A DNA stretch of 64,000 nucleotides, from contig NZ_CP155618.1 in NCBI RefSeq assembly GCF_031128465.2, positions 4,020,501 through 4,084,500 of the forward strand, written 5' to 3'. The translations under genes were made by a program, and so were the position numbers. Source of the DNA: Mariniflexile litorale (GTDB lineage Bacteria; Bacteroidota; Bacteroidia; Flavobacteriales; Flavobacteriaceae). This document shows, in pieces, positions 57,550-64,000 of the stretch. The stretch's first letter is position 1. Each line of letters opens with the position of its first letter. The notes beneath the pieces were generated by a model. The model was not told where the DNA came from. It worked only from the letters and a program-made list of their open reading frames with translations, and searched no databases.

Positions 57550-58383
57550 ATGAGTATGCAACAAAAAACAAACTGGAAACACAAACTTCATGAAGTAATA
57601 TACGGCACGCACACTCCTGCAGGAAAACTTTTTGATATTATTTTATTAATTGCAATTCTTTACAGTATTATTATTGTAATGCTGGAAAGTATACAGTCGT
57701 TTGACAAGAAATATCATGATTTTTTTAATGTATCAGAGTGGATAATAACTATTTTATTTTCAATAGAATATATTTTAAGAATTATATGTGTAAATCAACC
57801 TAAAAAATATATTTTTAGTTTTTACGGAATGGTCGATTTACTTTCAACTTTACCCAAATATATTTCGTTCTTTATTTTAGACACTCAATTTTTATCGGTG
57901 TTTAGAGCTCTACGCCTTTTAAGAGTTTTTAGAATTTTGAAACTCATTAGATTTGTTGGCGAATCAAACAAACTTATAAAAGCATTAAAAAATAGCCGTT
58001 CAAAAATATTTATATTTATCTTTTTTGTATTTATTGTATCTATAATTTTAGGTACTGTTATGTACCTAATTGAAGGTCCTGAAAACGGTTTTAAAAGTAT
58101 CCCACAAAGTATTTATTGGTGTATTGTAACACTTACCACTGTAGGTTTTGGAGATATAACACCACAAACCGCTGTTGGACAAATTCTCGCCACTGTTATT
58201 ATGATCATTGGTTATGGTATCATCGCTGTTCCAACAGGTATCGTTTCAGCGGAATATACTGCTTCTAAAGATTCCACATCGAACTTAACAAACAGTTCTT
58301 GTAAAAATTGTGGTGCCGATATTATTCTTAGTGATGCATCATACTGCAGAAAATGTGGAAATAAATTAAACAGTGATGCCTAA
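57550..58383 (+). CDS. Voltage-sensor-type potassium channel with C-terminal zinc ribbon
   Basis: This 277-residue six-TM ion channel has a voltage-sensor S4 with Arg119, 122, 125 and 128 plus K131 and R134 (FRALRLLRVFRILKLIRF). The pore helix and selectivity filter are TTVGFGD (residues 196-202), as in K+ channels. After the last helix a short zinc ribbon is formed by C251/C254 and C266/C269 (CKNCG...CRKCG). The zinc ribbon replaces the RCK domain used for gating in many bacterial channels. It overlaps the miaA start by 8 bp, so the two are translationally coupled. Confidence 0.93.
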   Translation: MSMQQKTNWKHKLHEVIYGTHTPAGKLFDIILLIAILYSIIIVMLESIQSFDKKYHDFFNVSEWIITILFSIEYILRIICVNQPKKYIFSFYGMVDLLSTLPKYISFFILDTQFLSVFRALRLLRVFRILKLIRFVGESNKLIKALKNSRSKIFIFIFFVFIVSIILGTVMYLIEGPENGFKSIPQSIYWCIVTLTTVGFGDITPQTAVGQILATVIMIIGYGIIAVPTGIVSAEYTASKDSTSNLTNSSCKNCGADIILSDASYCRKCGNKLNSDA

Positions 58384-59287
58384 ATACCTGATTTCTGTAA
58401 TAGGCCCCACAGCCATTGGCAAAACAGCCTTAAGTATTAAACTGGCTAATTATTTTAATACTGAAATTATTTCTGCAGATTCCCGTCAGTTTTTTAGAGA
58501 AATGAGCATAGGCACCGCTGCTCCATCTAAAAAAGAATTAGCAGCAGCAAAACACCATTTTATTCACCACAAATCTATTCAAGATACTTATAGTGTTGGC
58601 GCTTTCGAAAAAGAAGCTCTTAACTGTTTAGAAAGTCTTTTTAAAACTCATAATGTCGTTATTATGGTGGGTGGCTCTGGTTTATATGTTGACGCCGTAA
58701 CCAAAGGTCTAGATGATTTTCCTGAAGTTGATAGCAGTATCAGGCAATCTTTAAACACCCATCTAGAAACTAAAGGACTTCCCTATCTTCAAAATCAACT
58801 TAAGGAGTTAGATCCCGTTACTTATAATACCATTGCTATCGATAATCCCCAACGTGTTATTCGTGCTTTAGAAATTTGTATTGGCACTAACAAACCTTAT
58901 TCTTCATTTTTAAACAATAAAAAAATAAATCGAAATTTTAAAACCATAACCATTGGTTTAAATGCCGAAAGAGAAACTATCTACAACCGCATCAACCAAC
59001 GTGTTGATATCATGATGCAACAAGGTTTGTTAGATGAAGTAAAAAATTTACTTGCTTTTAAGAATTTGAATGCTTTAAACACTGTAGGTTACAAAGAATT
59101 GTTTAATTATTTAGAAGGTGAATGGACACTGGATTTTGCCATTTCTGAAATAAAAAAAAATAGTAGACGTTTTGCCAAACGCCAACTAACTTGGTTTAAA
59201 AAAGGTGAAAAAACTTTGTGGTTTGATTATTCAGCGGATGCGGATGTTATTATTGACACTTGCAAAGTGCAGATAGAAAACATGTAG
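58376..59287 (+). CDS. miaA: tRNA dimethylallyltransferase MiaA
   Basis: Transfers the dimethylallyl group of DMAPP to N6 of A37 in tRNAs reading UNN codons. This 303-residue protein has the P-loop SVIGPTAIGKTALSIKL, substrate motif ISADSRQFFREMSIGTA, GGSGLYVDAVTKGLDD and IDNPQRVIRALEICIGTNKPYS. The C-terminal FAKRQLTWFKKGEKTLWF is characteristic. ATG 58376 overlaps the K+ channel stop by 8 bp. MiaB (methylthiolation) is not in the window. Confidence 0.97.
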   Translation: MPKYLISVIGPTAIGKTALSIKLANYFNTEIISADSRQFFREMSIGTAAPSKKELAAAKHHFIHHKSIQDTYSVGAFEKEALNCLESLFKTHNVVIMVGGSGLYVDAVTKGLDDFPEVDSSIRQSLNTHLETKGLPYLQNQLKELDPVTYNTIAIDNPQRVIRALEICIGTNKPYSSFLNNKKINRNFKTITIGLNAERETIYNRINQRVDIMMQQGLLDEVKNLLAFKNLNALNTVGYKELFNYLEGEWTLDFAISEIKKNSRRFAKRQLTWFKKGEKTLWFDYSADADVIIDTCKVQIENM

Positions 59288-59289
59288 TT

Positions 59290-60771
59290 CTATTGCATAA
59301 TAACATGACTATATTTAGCATTTACAACAATGCTTTTTCCACTACTTAAACTCCCTATAGAAAAAGTTGTAGAGGTATCTTTTGAAGTTTTTTTAGGATG
59401 ACTAAAACGACTCTGATTTCCATTATACTGTAAATTATAGTCTGCTTTAGGAAGTGAAATGGTTGCGTTACTGTTTTGAAGAATAACATTTAAATTAGTA
59501 AACGCATCATCTATTTTTAAAACTTTCAAATCTCCAATATTTCCGTTAATAACAGCACTTCCCAATAAATTCTTTATGGTGATATTTGAGGAATTTGAAT
59601 TTAAAACCAACTGCTTAACGTTACTTAATTTTACATTTTTCGCATAATTAAGATTCAACTTCCCTAAGTTCCAGTAGGTTACATTTATTGGTGAATATGA
59701 AGCATTAATGGAAGTTTTACTTCCATTAATGCTTTGTGCTGTAAACTTGGTGTATGCTAAATCTGCTTTTAAATTATCAATATTAGCAGCAAACTCAATT
59801 TCACCATGCCTTACATTTACTTTCAACTTTGCTCCTTTTGGCATTTTAATTTTAATCGTTTTTTTTACGTTTGTGTTTGATTTTTCACTTACCATTTTTT
59901 CAATTAAAACCCGTCTTTCATCGGCTAGTTTTTCACGTTCGTGCATATGATTTTCTCTTATTTGTGCCTGTTTTTCACGCTCAACGGCTAAACGTTCTTG
60001 TTGATGAGCAATTCTTTCTGTTTGCTGTTCCATACGTTTAGCAAATTCTTCACCCCAAGCCTCCATTTCCTTTCCGTATTTCTCTTCCCACTTACCTTCA
60101 AACTTTTTAGCCCAAGCTTCCATTTCCTTCCCATACTTTTCACCCCATTCTTCTCCAAATTTTTCGCCCCAAGCTTCCATTTTTTTTGCATACTCTTTAC
60201 CAAAACTAGATTCAAATTTTTTGGAGTACTCTTTTAAATACTTCTCACCATCTTTTTGATAAGCTTCATAATTAAATTGCATTTTACTTATTCCTTCCGG
60301 TAAATTTGGTAATTCTGGCATTTCAGGTATTTTGGGTACATCAGGCATTGCTGGTAGTTCAGGCAATTCGGGTAAATCTGCCAATTCAAACTTTAATTCC
60401 TTTAAAACAGCATGTACCGCATCATTATCATGACCCGTAAAATTATGAGACCATACATTAGAATCACCTCCTTTTGTTGAAATAGTAACGATACTTTTTG
60501 AGGCATCAACCGTTATTTTCCAATCTTTCAATGCCTTTTTAAGCGCATCACCACTTAACTTTTCTCCTTCAATATAGGCTTCTATCTCAATTGTGTTTTT
60601 ATTCCAAGTATCAAAAACAATATTTGTATAACTTGTGTTTAAATTAATGGTAACATCTTTATTTACATCAATAGATTGTGTTGTTTTTGTTAGTTTTTGT
60701 TGTGAAAACAAAGAACCTGCAACAAAAAAGCTTAAAACAAAAAGCGTTACTTTTATAATTGATTTGTTCAT
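59290..60771 (-). CDS. DUF4097-like beta-helix protein with Pro-rich and coiled-coil insert
   Basis: This 493-residue exported protein (signal KSIIKVTLFVLSFFVAGSLF) is the third gene of the ECF sigma operon. An N-terminal beta segment is followed by a Pro-rich run (about 132-158, ELPELPELPAMPDVPKIPE). Three 19-residue repeats (191-247, KYGKEMEAWGxKFEEEW-like) lead into a Q/E/R coiled coil to about residue 295. The C-terminal DUF4097/GIN-like beta-helix (about 303-493) has IKIKMPKGAKLKVNVRHGEIEF. Such proteins are often partners of bacterial sigma operons; the insert is unusual. Role unknown. Confidence 0.8.
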   Translation of the reverse strand: MNKSIIKVTLFVLSFFVAGSLFSQQKLTKTTQSIDVNKDVTINLNTSYTNIVFDTWNKNTIEIEAYIEGEKLSGDALKKALKDWKITVDASKSIVTISTKGGDSNVWSHNFTGHDNDAVHAVLKELKFELADLPELPELPAMPDVPKIPEMPELPNLPEGISKMQFNYEAYQKDGEKYLKEYSKKFESSFGKEYAKKMEAWGEKFGEEWGEKYGKEMEAWAKKFEGKWEEKYGKEMEAWGEEFAKRMEQQTERIAHQQERLAVEREKQAQIRENHMHEREKLADERRVLIEKMVSEKSNTNVKKTIKIKMPKGAKLKVNVRHGEIEFAANIDNLKADLAYTKFTAQSINGSKTSINASYSPINVTYWNLGKLNLNYAKNVKLSNVKQLVLNSNSSNITIKNLLGSAVINGNIGDLKVLKIDDAFTNLNVILQNSNATISLPKADYNLQYNGNQSRFSHPKKTSKDTSTTFSIGSLSSGKSIVVNAKYSHVIMQ

Positions 60772-60783
60772 TTTTTGATTTTT

Positions 60784-61356
60784 TTAGATAATTTTAGTCA
60801 CTTCTTCAACTCCTGTTTCAGAAATATTTAATTCTTTTAATTGTGCTCTTAAACGATACAAGAGATTTAACCGAAATTTTAAATTATCAATTAATGCATT
60901 TACTGTTAACTCACTAGGTCCAGATTCTGTTAACTCAACGGATAGGCGTTTGTATTCTTTATCAAGTTCTTCTAGTTGAACAACATAACCATCAAAAAGA
61001 TCTTTAGTTTCTGGCGTGTATTTTATTTTAGATAACTCTAAATTTATACTTGCCAAATAATAATCTTCAACTTTTTTTAATCCAGGTGACACATCACCCA
61101 AGGTTTTAGTTTCCATAGTATTTGGAGTTACATTCTTTGGAAGTGTTACCTCTTGCTTTAGAAACTTAACACCTCCAAAACTTAAACCTAAAAATACCAC
61201 AACACTAGCCGCTATTTTTAACCAATTAAACTTAGATTTACTTTCTATTGGTAATGCCGCATCTAACTTTTTAAGAAACCTGTTTTGGTGCTTTATGGGC
61301 ATTTTCTCCTGCGTTTGTGCATCTTCTTTAAATAATTCTCTAATATCTTGTGCCAT
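60784..61356 (-). CDS. Membrane anti-sigma-like protein
   Basis: This 190-residue protein has a cytosolic N-terminal part (about residues 1-43) and one TM helix (WLKIAASVVVFLGLSFGGVKFL). The periplasmic helical C-terminal region contains YYLASINLELSKIKYTPETK and LRAQLKELN. Its start overlaps the sigma gene stop by 17 bp and it is followed (12 bp) by the DUF4097 gene. This is the layout of an anti-sigma factor controlling the ECF sigma. No zinc-binding anti-sigma motif (HxxxCxxC) is seen, so the mechanism is inferred only. Confidence 0.8.
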   Translation of the reverse strand: MAQDIRELFKEDAQTQEKMPIKHQNRFLKKLDAALPIESKSKFNWLKIAASVVVFLGLSFGGVKFLKQEVTLPKNVTPNTMETKTLGDVSPGLKKVEDYYLASINLELSKIKYTPETKDLFDGYVVQLEELDKEYKRLSVELTESGPSELTVNALIDNLKFRLNLLYRLRAQLKELNISETGVEEVTKII

Positions 61357-61891
61357 TTTTTTTAAGTTTTAGCAGTTCTTGCAATTTTACTTTACCTCTA
61401 GATAATTGTGTTCGCGATGCGACTTCTGAAATATTTAAAATTTCTGAAATTTCTTGATGGTCGTAACCATCAATTAAATAGAGCATTACCACGTATTGAT
61501 ACTTTTCGGGTAAGTTATTAATTGCCTTTTTTACATCGTTTAATGTAATTGTGTCTTCTACCAACCATTTGTCGTCTTCTGTAGTATCAACAACTTTTAG
61601 GTGCACCTCTTCTAATTCAACAAACCGTTGTTTTTTAGATTTTAAAAAATCGATACTTTTATTTACTACAATACGTTTTAACCAAGCCCCAAAAGTTACT
61701 TCTGCTTTATACTGATTAAGTTTAGAAAATGCCTTAATAAAAGCCTCTTGTACTACATCTTCAGCATCATCGGTATCTTTCAAAAATCGTTTGGCAACAC
61801 TATACATACCATCGCAGTACTGGTTGTATAACTGCAATTGTGCCTTCCGATTGTTTTGTTTACATTGTTCTATAATGTCAACCTGAAACAT
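61340..61891 (-). CDS. ECF RNA polymerase sigma factor
   Basis: This 183-residue sigma-70 family protein has only regions 2 and 4. Region 2 shows DTDDAEDVVQEAFIKAFSKL and FGAWLKRIVVNKSIDFLKS. Region 4 is AINNLPEKYQYVVMLYLIDGYDHQEISEILNISEVASRTQLSRGK. The following overlapping membrane protein is its probable anti-sigma. The operon likely responds to envelope stress and, by family precedent, controls its own promoter. Confidence 0.95.
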   Translation of the reverse strand: MFQVDIIEQCKQNNRKAQLQLYNQYCDGMYSVAKRFLKDTDDAEDVVQEAFIKAFSKLNQYKAEVTFGAWLKRIVVNKSIDFLKSKKQRFVELEEVHLKVVDTTEDDKWLVEDTITLNDVKKAINNLPEKYQYVVMLYLIDGYDHQEISEILNISEVASRTQLSRGKVKLQELLKLKKNGTRY

Positions 61892-62056
61892 GCTAATTTA
61901 CTTTTGGTTTTAGTTAGTTCATTTTAAAGACGACAAAAAAAGTGTAGTGTTGCAAAAAAAAATTTTCATGAATAAAACAAAACTAAAGAATTCTACGTTT
62001 GCATTTTAGAAATCATTACTTTTTAAAGTATCTTTATCCCAAATAATTTACGATTT

Positions 62057-62614
62057 ATGAATACCTTTTTGAAACGCATTTTAATACTATTATCTATTTT
62101 TACTATAGGCTTATTTATATACTGCATTTTTGTCGAAAATATTTTCGAACCTCGATTAAGTCCCAAGGACACGGTAAAATTTGAATTGAATGATTTAGAA
62201 CTTAAAGTGTTTTACAACCGTCCTTATAAAAAAGGAAGAGAGGTTTTTGGAGCATTGGTACCTTATAATGAGGTATGGAGAACAGGTGCCAATGAAGCAA
62301 CTACTTTTGAAACCAATCAAAATTTAACTATAAGAGGCATGCAATTACCTGCTGGAAAATATACTTTATGGACTGTTCCAAAAGATAGTATATGGACTGT
62401 TATTTTTAATTCAAAACAATACAAATGGGGTGTTGATAAAGAAATGAAACCTATGTGGGATCCCAACTACGATGTGGTTGATATTGAAGTGCCTGTTAAT
62501 AAATTAAATTCAACAGTAGAACAATTTACCATCGCTTTTGATAATTCTACCGATAGTTTAGCTTTAACCTTGGCTTGGGATGATGTAAAGGTTACCGTTC
62601 CTCTTAAAGAATAA
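62057..62614 (+). CDS. DUF2911 domain membrane-anchored protein
   Basis: This 185-residue protein has an N-terminal TM or signal anchor (KRILILLSIFTIGLFIYCIF). It is followed by a DUF2911 beta domain with FYNRPYKKGREVFGALVPY, VWRTGANEATTFETNQNL, LPAGKYTLWTVPKDSIWTV and FNSKQYKWG. This is a common secreted Bacteroidota domain of unknown function, sometimes near TPR proteins. It is divergent from the sigma operon and followed by an LTA-synthase-like gene, 35 bp on. Confidence 0.92.
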   Translation: MNTFLKRILILLSIFTIGLFIYCIFVENIFEPRLSPKDTVKFELNDLELKVFYNRPYKKGREVFGALVPYNEVWRTGANEATTFETNQNLTIRGMQLPAGKYTLWTVPKDSIWTVIFNSKQYKWGVDKEMKPMWDPNYDVVDIEVPVNKLNSTVEQFTIAFDNSTDSLALTLAWDDVKVTVPLKE

Positions 62615-62649
62615 TTGAAAAATTTTCTTAATTAAACACCCGCAGATAT

Positions 62650-64000
62650 ATGTGGAATAAAATTTTCCCAAAACGTTTTGAATTATTAAAATTATACATC
62701 TTAATATTTATGTCACTCGCATTTATATTAAGATTTTGTTTAACATTTTGGTATTATCCGCAAATAGATGCTTCTGTATTTATTCTAATTAAAACCTTTT
62801 TAATTGGTTTCTGCTTTGATATTGGCACCATATCTTTTTTTGCATTACCCTATGTTTTTTATTTATTAATTATACCTAAAAAATTATACGGTTCTATTTT
62901 CGATCGTGTAGTTACCTATATAGCTTACTCGATTGGACTCCTTATTTTTCTATTTTCCTTTTTTGCTGAGATCACCTTTTGGGAAGAATTTGAACGTCGA
63001 TTTAATTTTATAGCAGTAGATTATTTAATTTACACGTACGAAGTTGTTAAAAATATCAACGAATCTTATCCCATTCCGCTGTTATTAAGTGCTATTTTAA
63101 GTGTGCTTTTTGTACTTATATTCATTACTAAAAAAGCAAACGTATTCAAAAAAACATTTGATAATGATACGGTATTAAAACAAAAATTAATTCCATCCTT
63201 ATTAATTTTTTTTATAGCTAGCATATTTGTTTTATTTATAAAAAATGAAGACGCCGAACAATTCAAGAACAGATACAACAACGAATTAGCAAAAACAGGT
63301 ATTTATTCTTTCTTTGCCGCATTTAAAAGCAACGAATTATCATATACCGAGTTTTATAAAACCATTGATGAGGATAAAGCTTTTTCGAATGTTAAACAAA
63401 AATTAACGGCTCCTAATAGTGAATTTTTACAGCCAAAAGGAAAACAAATTTACAGAACTGTAACACATGCTGATAGCATAAATCCTGCACAAAAACCCAA
63501 TGTTATTTTTATTTGTATTGAAAGTTTAAGTGCTTCTTATCTCAATTCTTTAGGAAGTGAATTAAAAATAACTCCAACACTTGACTCTCTGTCAAATGAA
63601 AGTTTATTTTTCACCAACTTATACGCAACAGGCACACGTACCGTAAGAGGTATGGAAGCCATTACTTTGTCCATTCCTCCAACACCAGGAAGAAGCATCG
63701 TTAAGCGTGATAATAACACCGATTTATTTACCATTGGAGAAGTTTTTAAACAACAAGGTTACGAGCGTAATTTCTTTTATGGAGGCGATGGCTATTTTGA
63801 TAATATGAATACTTATTTTGGTGGCAATGAATTTAACATTATTGACAGAGGAAGAGGCTTTTTATTAGATTCTGATATAAAAACAAAACGGACTAATATT
63901 GATGATGATGAAGTAACTTTTGAAAATGCTTGGGGCGTATGTGATGAAGATATTTACAGTAAAGTTTTAAAAGAAGCTGATGAAGCATACCTAACTGACA
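62650..64000 (+). CDS. LTA-synthase-family sulfatase-like membrane enzyme (3' end outside window)
   Basis: First 450 codons of a gene that continues past the right edge. Starting at ATG 62650 (WNKIFPKRFELLKLYILIFM) there are about five TM helices to about residue 200. The extracellular alkaline phosphatase/sulfatase domain follows: VIFICIESLSASYLNSLGSE with the first metal-binding glutamate, and GTRTVRGMEAITLSIPP with the catalytic threonine of LtaS-type enzymes. In Gram-negative Bacteroidota such enzymes may transfer phosphoglycerol or phosphoethanolamine to envelope glycans; the reaction is inferred. It could form an operon with the DUF2911 gene. Confidence 0.9.
   Translation, partial: MWNKIFPKRFELLKLYILIFMSLAFILRFCLTFWYYPQIDASVFILIKTFLIGFCFDIGTISFFALPYVFYLLIIPKKLYGSIFDRVVTYIAYSIGLLIFLFSFFAEITFWEEFERRFNFIAVDYLIYTYEVVKNINESYPIPLLLSAILSVLFVLIFITKKANVFKKTFDNDTVLKQKLIPSLLIFFIASIFVLFIKNEDAEQFKNRYNNELAKTGIYSFFAAFKSNELSYTEFYKTIDEDKAFSNVKQKLTAPNSEFLQPKGKQIYRTVTHADSINPAQKPNVIFICIESLSASYLNSLGSELKITPTLDSLSNESLFFTNLYATGTRTVRGMEAITLSIPPTPGRSIVKRDNNTDLFTIGEVFKQQGYERNFFYGGDGYFDNMNTYFGGNEFNIIDRGRGFLLDSDIKTKRTNIDDDEVTFENAWGVCDEDIYSKVLKEADEAYLTD

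Noticed and set aside
43941-61891. PrsW acting on the ECF anti-sigma factor
   Set aside because: The genes are about 17 kb apart and the anti-sigma protein has no recognisable PrsW site; the link rests only on the Bacillus precedent.

Overview
The window is an AT-rich chromosomal segment from a member of the Flavobacteriaceae (Bacteroidota). The evidence is the set of protein families (DUF4294, DUF6952, DUF4268, DUF2911, DUF3857, DUF4097, DnaQ/GIY-YIG fusion, PrsW, M42), TAnnTTTG-type -7 promoter boxes, menaquinone genes, frequent TTG starts, lipoprotein signals, and intergenic REP-like repeats of a kind I associate with Flavobacteriia. No rRNA, tRNA, CRISPR array, intact insertion sequence or complete prophage was seen. 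Nothing in the window can be firmly called a new multi-gene defence or biosynthetic system; the least ordinary signals are in the non-coding repeats, palindromes and operators.

Layout. 1-4.1 kb: the 3' end of a uvrA gene, then a minus-strand menaquinone cluster (hotdog thioesterase, isochorismate synthase, menD). 4.1-9.3 kb: a regulator-rich accessory stretch with an acetyltransferase, a secreted RidA protein, two Crp/Fnr regulators, an HxlR regulator and two short-chain dehydrogenases. One Crp/Fnr gene and the adjacent SDR share an identical palindromic operator. 9.4-13.0 kb: a probable glycan operon (aldo/keto reductase, GH43, DUF5060 glycoside hydrolase lipoprotein). 13.2-21.5 kb: housekeeping genes (nitronate monooxygenase family, dnaK, sdaA, panB, an RluA-type pseudouridine synthase, a class 3 aldehyde dehydrogenase). 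21.5-25.3 kb: a membrane protein plus orphan histidine kinase operon, and a secreted tail-spike-like protein with an S74 chaperone domain. 25.6-30.1 kb: an Lrp/AsnC regulator divergent from a methionine gamma-lyase-like enzyme, a membrane metal-dependent hydrolase and NhaC. 30.2-33.8 kb: a peroxide-defence block (2-Cys peroxiredoxin, thioredoxin, DUF6952, and convergent katG).

34.5-36.7 kb: nhaD followed by an approximately 840-bp array of 204-bp repeats built from REP hairpins. 36.7-45.9 kb: RNA and small-molecule methyltransferases, a ZIP transporter, DUF4268, a GNAT, hemolysin III, DUF4294, an M42 peptidase, a Nudix hydrolase, PrsW and a split ThrE-type exporter. 46-55.5 kb: lpdA, an S41 protease, smpB, pcm, a Gfo/Idh/MocA oxidoreductase, 3-hydroxybutyryl-CoA dehydrogenase, a YggS-type PLP protein and a DnaQ/GIY-YIG nuclease with a UvrC-like Cys cluster. 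55.5-64 kb: a DUF3857 protein, a voltage-sensor K+ channel with a zinc ribbon, miaA, an ECF sigma/anti-sigma/DUF4097 operon, DUF2911, and the 5' part of an LTA-synthase-like sulfatase that runs off the window.

How parts work together. The men genes make 2-succinyl-5-enolpyruvyl-6-hydroxy-3-cyclohexene-1-carboxylate (SEPHCHC) from chorismate for the respiratory quinone. Prx, Trx and KatG remove peroxides. NhaC, NhaD and the K+ channel suit a salt-exposed (probably marine) lifestyle. GH43 and the DUF5060 enzyme suit use of plant or algal polysaccharide. Non-coding highlights are two perfect spacer-less palindromes of 50 and 52 bp at gene ends, an 8-bp tandem repeat before panB, three loci of one long REP family (16.8, 38.0 and 51.2 kb), and the 204-bp array with a solo relative at 43.3 kb.
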